A stretch of DNA of 64,000 nt from NCBI RefSeq assembly GCF_000142905.1, contig NW_013657678.1:262581-326580 (forward strand), written 5' to 3'. A program made the position numbers and the translations under genes. Under the pieces are notes generated by a model. That model ran no database searches. It had not been told where the DNA came from and was given only the letters and a program-made list of their open reading frames with translations. Below are positions 1-13,500 of this stretch, piece after piece. This stretch comes from Thecamonas trahens ATCC 50062 (taxonomy: Eukaryota; Apusozoa; Apusomonadida; Apusomonadidae). The stretch's first letter is position 1, and the number at the start of each line of letters is the position of its first letter.

Positions 1-3000
1 CGGAATAACCTTGGCCAGCGCCTCCTGGCCGACCACAGAGTAGAGCACGTCGTACGCCTGCGCCGCAGCCTCGCGCACGTCCTCGGACGGGTCGCACAGG
101 GCCGCCTTGACAGCAGGCACAATCGATCCCACGTACGACGAGAGCGTACCCGACGGCGCAGACGCCATGACCTCGGAGAGGCCCAGGCACACACCCTGCC
201 GCGTGTCCGAATCGGGAGAGTCCAGCTCGGACCGCAGAATCGGGATGACAACACCCATGACCCGTGCCCCAAGCTTGGCCACCACATCGCCGAGCGACCG
301 CGATGCAATCTGGCGCTGATCCGGGTTCGCCGACGACAACGAGTCGATGATTAGAGCCATCATGGCAGGCGCCACATCGATCAGCATCCGTCCGGTGTTG
401 ACCACCAGCTGCTTCCACACCCGCAGAGAGGCCTGCCGCACCAGCGGCGAGAGGTCCAGCCGCATCATGTACAGCGCCGCAAAGACCTTGTTGCGCCGCT
501 CCAGGCCCAGCCGGAGCGTGAGGTCCACCTCCGTTTCGGCATTCGTCATGCCTTCGTCGCCAGACCCGACTGTGTCCACCTGCAAGTTGCCCGAAATGCC
601 CGAGAGCCGGAACAGAAGGTCACCAAGGAGCTCGACAGACGACTCGCGGATCCGCCAGTCATCGTCAAAGAGGCCTTCCATGAGCGAAGGCAAGAGGAGC
701 TCGAGCGCGTCCGCCGCAAAGCCGGCAACAATGACCTTACCGGCCTTGAGCGCCCGGTCACGCACAGCCTCGGCCTCGTCAGCAAGACCCTGCAGAACCA
801 CAGGAAGGACGACGGAAATATAGTCAGCAAAGGCGTCACCCAGCACAGGCGGGATAAAGACAAAGACGTTGAGGAAGCCCTCTCGGGTGGCAGCGTTCGG
901 CGAGCTCGTTTTCTCCGAGAGCTCGTCAATGGCATCGGCAAACGCGTCTGCGCCCAGCGAGCCAATGACCTCGGCAAGAGCCTGAGCCGCACCCAGCCGT
1001 GCCACCATCGACGACCCGTCGCCGGTCTCGGTCCAGAGCCAGGCCACCGTGTCGGTGAAGTTCTCCTCGCCCACCCCGGCAACCAGCGAGCCGATGGCGT
1101 GCGCCACCACCGATCGCACCGCCGGCGATGAGTCGCTCACCGTGTCACGAAGCTCCTCCATCACGTGCTCCATGTACGGGAGCAGGTCTGAAGGCGACGC
1201 AAGCGTGCAGAGCGAGCCCATGATGCGCGCAGACTTTGTCCGCGCATTGGTCTTGGTCGTCCGCAGGCCACGGAGCACAACCGGGATGATAAGCGCCAGC
1301 GAGGGTGCGTCGATGCGATGCACAAACGAGGTGGTCATCAGCGCGTCGAGCGCCGCCTCGGTGCACTTTGTCGGCTCCGAGTATGCCGCAAGAAGCGTCG
1401 GGACCACGCTGCTCACCTCGGGGTTGCGCACCACAGCGGCAATCTTCTCCAGCGCCTTGGTCCCCGAGTGCTTGACCTTGGGGTGCGAGTCCTTCACCGC
1501 CATCGCCAGCCGCGGCACCACCTCGGGCAGGCACACCGCAAGCTGCTTGGGCGCACACATCGCCAGCGAGCCCATCAGCCGGATCGCGCCCTGGCGCGCG
1601 CGCCACTGGTGCACGTCCATCGCCTCTAGCACCGTCGGCAGGATCTTCTTCACACCGTGCGCTGAGAGCCGCGACACAATCGACGCCGCCGCCGCAGACG
1701 CCATCTGCCGCACCTCCTTGTCCGTCTCGGCATGACCCTCCAGAAGGGGCGAGAGGGCGTGCTTAACGTACGGCTCAAAGAGCGGGCCCCACACCTTGGC
1801 GCAGCACTCGTACGCAAAGTACACACCCAGCCGGACGTCTCCGCTGCTACTCTTGACGCTCTCGGCCAGCTTCTCCATCACGCCAAACTGCTTGATCGAA
1901 CCAAGGCCCAGACCCTTGACAAGACCCGCCAGCGCGTGAGCCGCGCCGCGCCGCTCCGCGTATGGGGTCTCCTTCGAGCTCAGCAGGCCAAGCATGACCT
2001 CCAAGTTGTTCTGAGCCTTCGACTTGACCTCCTTGGCCGGCTTGGCGAGGCACTTGGCCACCGCACTCTGCACCGCATGTGACGGCGTCATCACCGCAGC
2101 CATAAGCGAGTCAAACACGCCCTCAAACAGCGGATTACCCTTGGGCAAGTGCTTGACCAGCGCCGACAGGTACGTCACAACAATCTCGCGCCGCAGGTCG
2201 TCCGCAGCAGACATCGCATCGTGGTCAAACTCCCGCTGCAGGACAGAGAGCAGGTTCGCCGCATGGTCGCGCCCGCACTCCTTGATGAGCGACACGCCGG
2301 CGTCACGGTACGCCTCGCGGACCTCCTCCGACTCGTCGAGCAGGCCAGAGTCCAGAAAGTAGTCGAGGAGAGTCACGAGCGAGCTCTCGCCGAGGGAGGC
2401 CACTCGCCCCATCTCGGCAAGCACAAATCCCATGCCCTCGCGGACCCGCGCATTGGCAGCCTGCATGTGCGACTGGGTCGCCTGCAGCGCCGCGAGCTCG
2501 GTCGCAGACATCGCCGTCTTGACGGAAGCCGACGTGTCGACCGCCACCGGAGGCGCAGACTCGATCCGTGCAAGGACCCAGGCGAGGAACGCTTCCGGCG
2601 TGGCTGTCACGCCCGAGCCTCGCTCTGCGAGCGACGAACTCACCACCGCACGCGCAACCTGCGCACGGATGTCACGCGAAGGGTCGCTCATCAGGGGAAT
2701 GAGCGCCCGCTCTGCAAACAGCGAGACCACGCCGTCGTCGGCAGCTTCGGACGCCGTCGGCGTTCGCAGCTCCACCTCGTCGACCTCCCACTCGGGTGTC
2801 AGCTCCCACGCAGCCCACAGCTCGCTGGCCAGCGCAGCATTGGCCTCGATCGAATCCTTGGTCGCCATGTACACCAGCGCCTTGTACCGCTGCGAGTTAC
2901 CCGTCAACTCCACGCCGTACTGCGCACCAAGCAGGGCCCGGAGACCCAAGCCGCGGATGTGCTGGTTCGGCGAGCGGAGCGTCTCAAACAGCACGCCGGC

Positions 3001-6000
3001 CTCCGTAGGCTCCACAAGCTCGGCAATTTTGACCAGAGCTTTGGCTGCCGCGCTCTCCATCCGCGGGTAGTCGGTCACCACGTAGAGACAGAGCTCCAGG
3101 ACCTGGTCCCGCGGCAGCGCGCCTTTGAGCGACACACAGCGCAGCGCCGTCCGCAGCGCAAAGTCGCGCAGCTCCGGCGCCGCACTCGTCGTCTTCACAA
3201 CGCTTGCCAGGACCGGCAACAAAAAGAAGAACGTCGGCTCGGCATACCTGTGCGTCGGCCGAGTTGCCCGGAGAATGTCCATCAACGTGTTGCGTGCCTC
3301 GCTCACCTCCACGCCATGCCAAGCCTCGTCCGGCAGGCTCACGCCTGCCGCGCCCAGCATTGCCGCCGCAAACACATGCCGCGACGCCACCAACTCGGGG
3401 TCGATCGTCGCCGACAGCGCCGCCACAACGGCGACGCCAATCTTGGACGCCTCACACCAGGTACTCGTCGCCACCGCGAGGCCGGCGTCGAGAAGCGAGC
3501 CGACCATGGCACACAGCGCAGTGTTCTTCATCAGTCGCGCCGAGCTCGCCACGATCTTGCCAGCCATCGACGACCTCGTCAGCGCGCTCCGCAGCTGCTG
3601 GCGCCGCACCGACTCGGCTGCAATCGCCTGCGCCCTCTCCTCGGCGGTCATCGTCGACTGTGCCGTCGACTTTCCGGTCGCGCCCGCACTGGCGCGGCCC
3701 TTTGCCCCGACGCCCTTACCCTTGCCACCGGCCTTGCCCTTGGGCATGACCTTGAGGCCAGACGCCTTGCCGCCGGCCCGCTTCGCGCCACGGCCCTTGC
3801 CCTTGGTCTTGCCCATGGTCACTGGCGCCTTGCCACGCCGCTTGGTCGTCTTGGAGCTCATGACCACCGCTCCCTTGCTCAACTTGGTCGCCGACTTGCT
3901 GCTAGCCTTGGAAGCGCCGACCTCGGCCGCCAGCCCGGTCTTCTGTTCCACGTTCGGCGCGAGCGTGCCCTCGGGCGTGCCCTCAATCAACACATCCTTG
4001 GCAGTCATGGAGCCGAGCACCGACGCGCCATCAGCGAGCGCCGAGCTCGCCATTTCTAGCACCGCAGCAGCAGCAGCCGGTCGCACGTCGGCCACCGCCG
4101 CAATGTACCCCGTGATGTGCAACGCAGCGTCCGCAAAGTACGGCGACGAGCCAAAGAGCAGCGCTGAAAACTGCCGCTGCAGCTCCGAGACCGAGGCATC
4201 ATCTGCAGACGGACCTTGCCCGTCATTGCCTGCACCAGCGCCGTCCACGGCTCGACATGCACGTCTCCAAAGAGCACGTCGTCGAGACCGGGAACTACGG
4301 CGCAAACCGCATTCCACGCCTCGGCGCAACCGTCATGCCAAGCATCATCCTCGGGCGTCCACGAGTTCTTGCGGACCAACCGCGAAAAGGCAAGCACGCA
4401 GCCGGCAACAACCTCATCAACAGGCAACTCGCTCGCAGCCGGAGCACCGGCGAGGAAGAGCGCCTCCAGAGCCCGGGTCGCCGCCTGCCGCATTGCCCAA
4501 AGCTGGTTGGCTGCCAGCGACTCGGGCGCCTCCGTCGCCGACGAGGCTGCCGCACCGTCAGAGCTCGACGCAGCCCGCGCCGCCAGCGCCTCAGGCGCCA
4601 GGTGGCCCTCGTCAAGTGCGACGAGCACGCTCGCAAAGTGCGAGAGGAAAACCGCGCGCGTGGTCGCCGTCTCAGCCACAACCACACTCATGGCATCGCG
4701 CGCAGCGGTTTGGACTCGCTCGTCCGGGTAGAGCGCCAGCACCACCAGGCACCGCTCCAGGAGAGCAACTTGCTCCGGCGAGAGCGTTGCCACGAGCTGC
4801 GAGTAGTACACCCGGGTGTTGAGCGCGCCCACAAGCGAGGCAAAGGCGACAAGGTCGCGCCAAGAGATCTTGGTGGAAATGGCATCGGGCGTCGTCGCGA
4901 CGTGTGCCACAAACGAGCCGTCAAAGGCAGCGCCGTCGGCGATGCTGTCCACAACCTGCGCTGCAGTCTCAGCCTCAATGCTGCTATCGACCTTGCCCAT
5001 GGCCATGAGGACAGCGCCAGCAACTGCAGCGTCGGGGAAGGCGAGCTTGCCCTTGGCCATGCCAGCGCTCACTGCCTCTAGAAGGACCGGGACAAGTGGA
5101 AGAAGACCATGCGCGAGCGTGGCATGCATGTTCTCATGGAGCATGTGGAGCGCGGCGAGGCGGGCCTGCGACTTTTTGTTCTTGGAGACCGAGAGGAACT
5201 TGGTGAGGAGTTTGGGCCACTCGGCCGGGACCTCCCGCGCAGCGCGGAGCCACGGCCCTGCACCGCGGAGCACCGCCACCAGAGCCTTTTCGTTCGAGTT
5301 GGACGCGAGAACGGCAGCAAGTGGTGCCAGAGCCGTCGGCGCAAGCTCGGCCAGAAGGCTCGAGCCTGCAGGCGCCGACGCAACAACGCCGAGTGCCCGC
5401 GCCGTACCTCCGAGCGCGTACCAGAGCGAGACCGAGCCGCACTTGCCGTTGACGGCGTCGCCGAGGCCAGCGACCATGTCGCGGAGAACCGATGGGTCCG
5501 AGACGGCAGCGACAAAGACGCCAAAGACGCTCAGCGCCTCCTCGCGCACATCGTCGTTCTCGTGGCGCGCCGCCTTGAGCAGCATGGCGCCGAGCGACGC
5601 CTTGGCGTGGGTCGCCGAAAACGAGACCTCGCCGTCGCCGTTGCGGGCAAAGGCCGAGAGGTCCATGGTCGTCTCGCACACCAGGAGCGTGGCAAAGGCG
5701 AAGCCAGCGTCGACCGATCGCTTAAAGGCTGAGACGGTCGCGGCAACGCACTGAGTGAAGAGCTCGCGGTCCATGGCGGCGACCATCGGCGCAAAGACTG
5801 CGAGCGAGACCCCGGTCACCACGCCGGCCTTCTTGGTGGCCGGCCCGGAGATTAGCGTGTTAGAAAGTAGTCGGTGAGTTCAGTCATGGCTGGCGCAGCC
5901 AGCTGAGCCGACTCTGGCTCCTGCGCCAGTGAACTGACAAGGCCGACAACGCCAAGACCCATGGCCGGATCGGCCTTGCCGGCCAGCGCAACCTTGGCAA

Positions 6001-7115
6001 CGAGGTCGCCGAGAACAGCGGCAGCGAGCTCGTCGCCGAGGCTCGCCAGCGCCGCCCGCACCGCCACCAAAGCCGAGGCGTACAAGCCCGAGTCGAGCGA
6101 CGGGCTTGCGGCGTGCAGCAGGTGCAGCTGGAGGAGAATCGAGCCAACAAGGAGGCCGTAGCGCGACTTGCCGCCGTCGGCCTGCGCCGCCTCGTCCTTG
6201 AGCGCTGCAACAAGCGCCGGCCGCTCCAGCAGCAGGCAGCTCCAGCGGCAGAGGGTGTAGACAACGCCGGACGGCGCCGCCTTGTTGGCCTTGGTCAACT
6301 TGCCAACGTACGTCACAAACGCATTCTCAAAGGCGGCGATAGGCATCAAATGATCCCGCACAAACTCGCGGACCAGCTGCTGCGACGGCTCGTCGGTGTA
6401 CGCCTGTTGCGTCGCCCCCCCGCCCCAAACAACCCCCCCCCCCCGCAAAGCGAAGGTATTCGAAGTTTCGCAGTCGCCGGCGGTTTCGGAAGGAAAGGTC
6501 GCTCCAGTTAGTCAGGGCACCCGAAATTCGAGCCCTGCCCCATCCTCGGCCGCCCTGCACACACGCACCGTCGTCTGGGGCGCTACCTACTGCCCCATCT
6601 CGCCAACAACACACCAACATATCGAGCAACATGTGGAAGCCAGAGTATGTCGGCCTCTCGCCAATGCGGCGGATGGGGAAGCCTCGCCCTGCTGCTCTCG
6701 CCAAGGCATGGTCCGCAACAGAGAAAGCCGGAGCCATCAAACTTGGCCAAAGCCGCCCCCTCCCCCACGCACACCCCACCATCGTGCAACGTACATCAAG
6801 GGTGGCCACAACAGCCTCGGCCAGCGAGCTCAGAACAGCCTTGTCAGACACGTCAGATGCTGCGATGAGCTCGGGGAGGTTCGTCACGAACAGAGTCTCC
6901 CGCCACGGTCGTAACCGCAGCCACTGCCGCGGCAAGGTCGACCGTCGGCTGCTCGTCGGCTGCTGCCGGCTGCTGCCATTGATCGAGCGATGGAGAAGTG
7001 TGGTGGCCTGAGGACGGGGTCGGATGTCAGCAATAATTGTTGGCCATGAATATAGCATGAACACAGCACCGCTGACAGCTGAGGCCTTGATTGCCGCTGT
7101 CCATGCTGACGACAT
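1..7115 (-). CDS. GCN1: GCN1, ribosome-bound activator of the Gcn2 kinase (3' end beyond window)
   Basis: GCN1 binds translating or collided ribosomes and passes the uncharged-tRNA signal to the eIF2alpha kinase GCN2. About 2,220 residues are visible, nearly all HEAT repeats. The eEF3-like region typical of GCN1 is clear: FVHRIDAPSLALIIPVV near 1290-1340, AGKVIVAGFAADALELLLPS near 690-750, and AQAYDVLYSVVGQEALAKVIP at the left edge. The RWD-binding C-terminus lies off the window. I start at the ATG at 7113-7115 (MSSAWTAAIK), with introns at 7008-7069 and 6404-6794. Joining them gives ..VVATLD-AYTDEPSQQ.. in phase 0. The frame breaks at 5864-5866 (AAA run on the plus strand, one base missing), near 4200-4240 (one base missing) and near 6885-6897 (two missing or one extra). 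The rest is open and family-like, so I read these as sequence errors. The identity is secure; the first ~90 residues are tentative. Confidence 0.93.
6404..6794 (-). other. GCN1: GCN1 intron 2 (391 bp)
   Basis: Sense strand CTTGAT|GTACGT ... GCAACAG|GCGTAC, phase 0. The donor matches the GTACGY pattern of other introns here. The 3' part carries a long G run on the sense strand. Confidence 0.75.
7008..7069 (-). other. GCN1: Candidate GCN1 intron 1 (62 bp)
   Basis: Sense strand AGCG|GTGCTG ... CCTCAG|GCCACC. Splicing joins AGC-G to GC-CAC and opens a frame with good codon use. The donor is weaker than the others in the window, so this intron is less certain. Confidence 0.45.
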
Positions 7116-7263
7116 TTCTGTGGACGGTCTGACGCGCGAAAGCAAATGCTAGAATGAATCTGGCTAGAGGCATCGGTTTACGGGCCAGCTAGCGTACGGC
7201 AGGACGGACGGCAGGACGGACGGCAAGAGTGCCCAACAGACTCGGTGGTAGCCATCGCTATGG
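7116..7263. promoter_or_regulatory. Short intergenic spacer upstream of GCN1
   Basis: 148 bp between the GCN1 start and the stop of the next minus-strand gene. It must hold the GCN1 promoter and the neighbour's 3' UTR. I see a short duplicated GGACGGCAGGACGGACGGCA stretch near 7200 but no recognisable promoter motif. Confidence 0.4.
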
Positions 7264-7560
7264 TTACTTGTTCTTGGCCTTGTTCTTGGACTTGTTCTTG
7301 GACTTGTCCTTGGCCTTGTCCTTGGACTTGTCCTTGGCCTTGTCCTTGGACTTGTCCTTGGTCTTGTCCTTGGACTTGTCCTTGGCCTTGTCCTTGGCCT
7401 TGTCCTTGGACTTGTCCTTGGACTTGTCCTTGGACTTGTCCTTGGACTTGTCCTTGTCTTTTTCCTTTCCCTTGTCCTTTCCCTTGCCCTTATCCTTACC
7501 CTTGCTCTTATCCTTATTCGTATCCTTGCCCTTGTCCTTTTCCTTACCCTTGTCCTTATC
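7264..7560 (-). repeat. Coding tandem repeat: KDKSKDK / KDKAKDK tail
   Basis: Imperfect 12-nt units (plus strand ttggacttgtcc / ttggccttgtcc, later ttaccc/tttccc variants) encode a highly charged C-terminus of Lys-Asp-Lys-Ser/Ala/Gly. The repeat keeps the reading frame. Confidence 0.9.
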
Positions 7561-10500
7561 CTTGACCCGAATCCCGTTAGCCCCACTCGAAGACTCACTG
7601 TCCGAGCCGAGACCGATCTGCGACGAGCCTCGGACAGACGAACGGGTCGAGGTACCGGCCGCACCGATCTTGCGCGACCGGGTCGAGGCCGACCGGGTCG
7701 AGGCCGGCGACGGCGACCGTGCAGCCCGCTGGCGCTGCGATGTCTGACGTGACCGTGTCGACGCCGCCCGCGATGCAGGCGGCGGCGACCGGGTCGACCG
7801 ATCCATCTGTGATGGCTGCCGAGACGGCTGTCGCGACGTGTACCGCGACGCGAGGGCGCGCGCCTGCACCGCCGCCAGCTCGCCTTCGTCGCCGGTGGGC
7901 GAGGCTGAGCGAACCCGTGTCCGATTAAACACTTTTTCCACTTGCTTGCGCTCGTAATCGGCCCGCTTCGCGCGCTGCCGCTCGTAGTTCTGCCGGATGG
8001 TCCGTGCACGCACCTTGTTGTCCGCAAGGTCCTGCGCTCGGTCTTCCAGTCCGCCAAACCGCATCTTGCGCCAGACCTCAAACTCGGAAACCAGCGAGGC
8101 TGACGCAAGGTCCACGGCAGAGTGTAGCAGCGCGAGATCGCGGACGAAAGGCTCGATCACCGGCTCGATGTCTACAACGTGACCGCGGTCGCTCTTTCGC
8201 AGTGGAATGTCCTCCCAGTCTGGATGGTTCTTGGACCCGCGCGCCTCGTTGCGCGCGCGGGTCAGTGCATACTCGTAGTCCTCGTCGACGTCACCCGCCG
8301 CCACAACCGCGGCCAGCGCCCGCCGCAGGTCGCGCTTCCGGTCTGCTACAAGCCGCTTCTTGGCTTCGATCATCGACTTGCGCTCTGCGCCCTCGGAGAG
8401 TACAAACTCGGCAAAGGCCTCGTCGCGCGACGGCGGCTGAAGATACTCGAGCCGCCGCTCATATTCGACCGTCAGCGGCTTGCGTCCGGCCTCCTTGGCA
8501 ATCTTGTGTGATGCTTTGGAGATCTCCGGCTGGAGCGTGAGCTCAGAGTACATGTCCTCTTCCACCTTTTTGAGCTCGTCCATCTTGCGCGCCCGCGCCA
8601 CAGACTCGGCCTCCATGAAGCCTCGCTTCCGCGTCGACGCCATTGCCAGCGACCGTGCGTTGAGCGATGGCTTGAACGACGGCTTCTCGCTCTTGGACAA
8701 TGGCTGCGGCGCCTTGGCCTTCCGACCACCGTTGAGTCGCGCCAGCTCCAGCGCCTGCTCCAGCTCGGGATCTAGTTGCCGCTTCTTTCCGTCGTTGCCA
8801 TCGCCCCGCTTCGACCCGGCCTCGGACGTTCGCTGCGCCGACTTGCCGCCTGTGCCGCTGCGCCCAGACCCACGCCGAACAGGGAGCGCGCCGTCGGGCT
8901 TGCCGCTGCTGCCGCCGCGTCCACGCTCGCGTCCCTGATCGCGTCCGCGACCTGATGACACCCGCGAGGTCTTCCCTAGCCGCAGCGCCTTTTCCATTTC
9001 GGCTAGACGCCGCGCATGGTCGCGTGCACGACGGTTGTCGGCGTCGTCCGCCTGTCTCAACTCGTCACCGAGATCGCGGAACGCCTCGTCGTCGTCCCAG
9101 TCGTACGCCTCATCGAGGTCAGACGACCTCACCTCGGAGACAGAAGCCTCCGAGACCGACACGTCCTCCGCCCGAATCTCGCCATTGCCGTTGCTCTCAC
9201 GCGACGAGCGAGAGCTGTCCGAGGATGAGCCCGAGCTCGACAAACTCGAGTGCTTGCCCTTGCCCTTGCCCTTGCCCTTGCCCTTGCCCTTGCCCTTGTC
9301 CTTACTCTTGCCCTTGCCCTTGCCCATTCCCTTCTTTGGCGACGACGACGCCGACGACATTCCGGCCGCAAGCCTAAAGCCCGACGCTCCGCCCTTCTTG
9401 GTCAGATTCGACACGTTGGTCGATGTCGCGCCCGAGTACTTGGCTGCCGAGTTGAGCTGGAAGGCCTTGCGCTTTCGCTTGGCCCAAGTCGCGCGCTTCC
9501 GCTTCGCTTTGAGCCACTTGTCGCGCTTGGCCTGTTTGCGGCGGCTGTGCTTGGCCTTGAGGGCGAGGCGGAGCTTGTTGCGCTCCGCGCGGATGTCGGC
9601 GAGCGTCTTGGTTCGAGACGAGACTTCGGGGGCAAACGAGCACTCGCCCATGACTTCCACCTCGACCTCCTTCTTCAGATCCTCCATTCGGTCGGGCGCG
9701 GGCGCCTGTGCTATTTTGGCCAGCCGCCGCTGGCGAGCACGCGCCACCCGCCGGGCCTCGCGCCGCTTGCGGAGAATCGACTGCCGCTCGCGCTCGTCCA
9801 TGTACGTAGTATCGATGCCGGCCAGTAGCTGGGCTTCGTCGGCGTTGTCGTCATCGTCGTCGTCCGAGCCGCCCATGACAAGCTCGTTGTAGATCGCCGC
9901 CGACTTGGGGTTGGTGGCGGGCTTGAAAGAGAACTGCGGGTCCGTGCCGGCGTCGGCCGCACGCCGCTGAGACTCGCGCCGTCGCGAGAGTGCAGTTTTC
10001 TTGGACGACCGCTTCCGCGCAAGTGCAAGTGACTTGCGCGAAATGGCAGGCGAAAAGGTGCACTCGGCCAGTGAACGGAAGGTCGATCGCTGTAGCGACG
10101 TTGCGTTGCGTGACGTTGAAAGCTTGAGCAGCCAGACCTTTTCCTCCTCAGTCGCCACTGCCGCACGGGTCTGCAGAAACGCGGCCGCAGACCTCGGTGC
10201 GCCACCGCGCTTGTCGTCTAGTCCGCGCCGCGGCTTGGTCGTCGCTCCGCCGCCACCCAAGCCCGACCGTCGCCCGCCACCCGCCTTGGGTTTGGTCGTC
10301 TTGTACCGCGCTTCGCCGCGCGGAGCGCGGTACCGGTCTGGCTTGGGCGGAATCGTCACAGCATGCTTGTACCCGGCGGCGTACTTGTCAAAGCACCCAT
10401 GGTACGTTACCCGCTTCACAATCCGATGCGGCTCAAAACGCGCGTACTCTTGCGCGTACCACTTGTTAAAGTTCCCCAGCAGCCGCTTCTCGAGCAGCAT

Positions 10501-13500
10501 CGACGGCCGTGACATTGGGATCGACGCCTCATCCGCAGGCAGCTCTGGGAGCGGCAGCGGACCGCGCCCGTGGATGGCCACGATAAAGCCCTCGTCATTG
10601 TACACGATGAGTTCTTCGTGCTGCCGCGGCGGCCGCAGATCGTCGTCCTCGCCCGGTCGCTTCTTGGTCGCTTCGCGCTCGGCCTTGACCCTCCCCACCT
10701 CGAGCGCCCGCGCCTTGCGAAACGCCTGGTAGTCGCGTTTTGACTCGGGCAGCTCAAGGTACCTGGGCCACGCCACGTCCTTGGTCACAAACTTGCCTGG
10801 CTGTGTCCCGGCGAGCCGCCCAAAGACCGAGTCGTTGACTGACCCGCCACGCTTGGTTGCTGCGTCGAGCGCGAGGTCGTACGAAGCGGCGGTGATGACC
10901 GGAAAAAGTGCACTCGGAGAGCTCGTGCCGCTCCAGCTCGCGCCGCGCCTCGGCAGCCTTGGCTGGATCGCGCGCGTACAGCGGGCGCGAAAGCAACCGG
11001 GCTTGCTCGGTCGTCTCGTCGGCCTCGGGCCCGAGTGTCACATCGACCACATACACCGTCACCGTATCGGCCATGCTCACTTCGTCAAGCACAAACGACT
11101 CTTGGAAGAACGGCCGCAGCGCGTTGTGCCGCGTTGCACTCCGCATGACTCGGCCGCTGGCATCGTGGACCACGACCACGGTTGTTGACGGCTCGCCGTA
11201 CAGAATACGCGGCTGGACCGAGCCGTAGTGCACCACCATAGCCAGTTTCGAAGTCGGCGGCGTTGCGCGCCCAGCCGCCCGCGACGCCTGCGACGCGCCG
11301 GACTCGCTTGGCCGGACCGTCGATGCTGACGCCGACTTGCGCGCACGCTTTGCCTGCGGGCCCACGTACTCGACCCGGAAGGTAACCCGGGCGTCGCCGC
11401 CGTCGAGACTGCCACCGCGCAGCTCGAGCGTGTGCTCGGTGCTCCGCGAGGTGTGCGGCCGGAGCTTGGACAAGTCCAGCTTGGCCGTACCCAGCACTCG
11501 ATCACTCCGCCCGCGCCGCCGGTCGGAGACCTCCAGCACCAGCTCATCACGCCACTGCGAAGTCGTGCCCGGAGCAGAGAAATTGTACACCGCGTCGTTC
11601 CACCGCGGATTCTCGGTGTTCATCACCACCGGCGTCTTGAACTCGGCCTCGCCGACAGAGACTCGCACTACCGCGTCGACGTCGTCCGACCCGAGCTTGC
11701 TCGCCTCGAGCACCGTCACGGTCAGGCTGTGGACGGGGCCCTCGCTCACGTCTGACTTACTCAAGCTCGATCTTGAGCTTGAGCTCGAGCTTGCCGACGA
11801 GCTTGACCGTGACGTCTCGTTTCCGCTCGCTGCCGCGCCGGCTGCCGCGAGGCAGGCTCGGAGGTGCAACGCGCCGGCCGAGCCCGGCCGCTTGTTGGCC
11901 GAGCCGCTCCCACTCGAGCTGCTACTCGAGCTCGAGCGGGCCACAGGATCGAGCTCGAGCCACAGCGTTTGCGGATCGGGACCGTGCGAGACCTCGTCAA
12001 GCGCAATGACACCAGTGGCAATGAGCTTGTTCGACGTAATCGAGTTAAAGTCGTAGACCTTGACTCGGACCGTCTCCGGTCCCGATGGGTCGAGCTGCAT
12101 GGCAAGCGCCGCAGTGTCGACCTCCCACTTGGGGTTCTTCGACGCGTCGGCGATCTCCGATGAGACTGACGCGGCTGAGCCGTGCTCAAAGGTAACCATG
12201 ACGTCTGGTTTGGTCCTCAGCGCACGCCCGCCAATCCGCTCGCCCTCGACCATGACCAGGGTGAGAACTTTGCGGGTAGCAGCCGAGCCCGAGCGAGGGC
12301 CAGAGCCAGGTTTGCCGGAGCTCTTCGTGCCGTGCCGGTGCCAGGCCTCGCTCGGTACGGCTGGGACCTTGAGCGCGTCGGCATCGGCGATGGCGCCGTT
12401 GGTGGCATCGACCGCACCGGTGAGGGCGGCAACGAGGCCCCGGTCGCGGCGGTCACTGTCGTCGAGCAGGTTGAGCATGACCTTGGGCGGGACAATGGTG
12501 AAGCGGACGAGGAGCGCAGGTGCCGGCTCACCGACTCGCTGAGCCTCGGGCCCAAGGACGATCGGGAGCCACATCTCGGTGAGCGCGCCGTGGCGGACCT
12601 CATCCAGTGTAAGCGTGGCCTTGCCCACCACAACCGGCCGAGTGCGAACCGACCAGTCGGTGACTTCAAACTCGACGAGGTTCCGAACACACGAGGGCCA
12701 GACGACGCGCGAGGCCCAGACCGGCGTCCGGGTATCCTCAGCGGCCGGCGAGTAGTGGATGTGCTGAGCGCTGAGGCTGGCAGTCACCGAAGCATCCGGC
12801 GCGTCGACGTGGTTGTTAGTCGGGGGAATGTTGCGACCGCGGACGATGGTGACGTCGATGGCGTAGTGGGCCAGCGAGCGCGCCGGGAGCGGCGGCGCCG
12901 GCTCGCCGAGCTCGGTGAGAGCAAATCGGAGATGGACGTCGCCGACCGGCTTGACCGAGACGTGCGAGGTTGTGGCGTACCAAGCGTCAATCCAGGTGCC
13001 GGCACCAGCGTTGGCGACGACATCCAGTGGGATGCGCGCCGAGCCGAGCTCGGAGACCTCGCCGTTTGCGCGATTCATGACCCGCAGGTCGAGGAGGGCG
13101 TCAACAGCGGGTGACTCGAGCATGAACGAGATGCGCTCGCCAATGAGAGGCGAAGACGCGTTCTTGACTGTCCGGCAGACGTGCGAGAAAGTGCCGTGCG
13201 CAAGGACAACCGACGAGTCGACGGCGTCGCCGCTGCGGAGCCCCGACATGGACATCGACTGCGTCGACCGCCGGACAGGCGGCTTGGGAATGCGCAGGCC
13301 GCGGGCGGCGACAACATCAACATGGACAACCTTGACCAACTCTGCGGCGCCGACCACAGCGGCCGAGACAGCCAGCGAAGCTCGCGGCAGCTTCTTGCCG
13401 GTCAGTGGAATGTGGGCCGGCGGCCGCGGCTGGAGCTTGAGCGTCTTGGGTTGGACATGCGCATCGGCAACATGGCTGAGTGGGACCCGGGCCTGCCAAG

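Noticed and set aside
2149-4059. 636-codon open frame on the plus strand, rich in Arg, His and Leu
   Set aside because: Antisense to the GCN1 HEAT repeats, which are clearly family-like. Long antisense frames are expected in GC-rich coding DNA with few stops.
7264-7560. CRISPR-like or satellite array
   Set aside because: The 12-nt units have no spacers and keep a coding frame (KDKSKDK).
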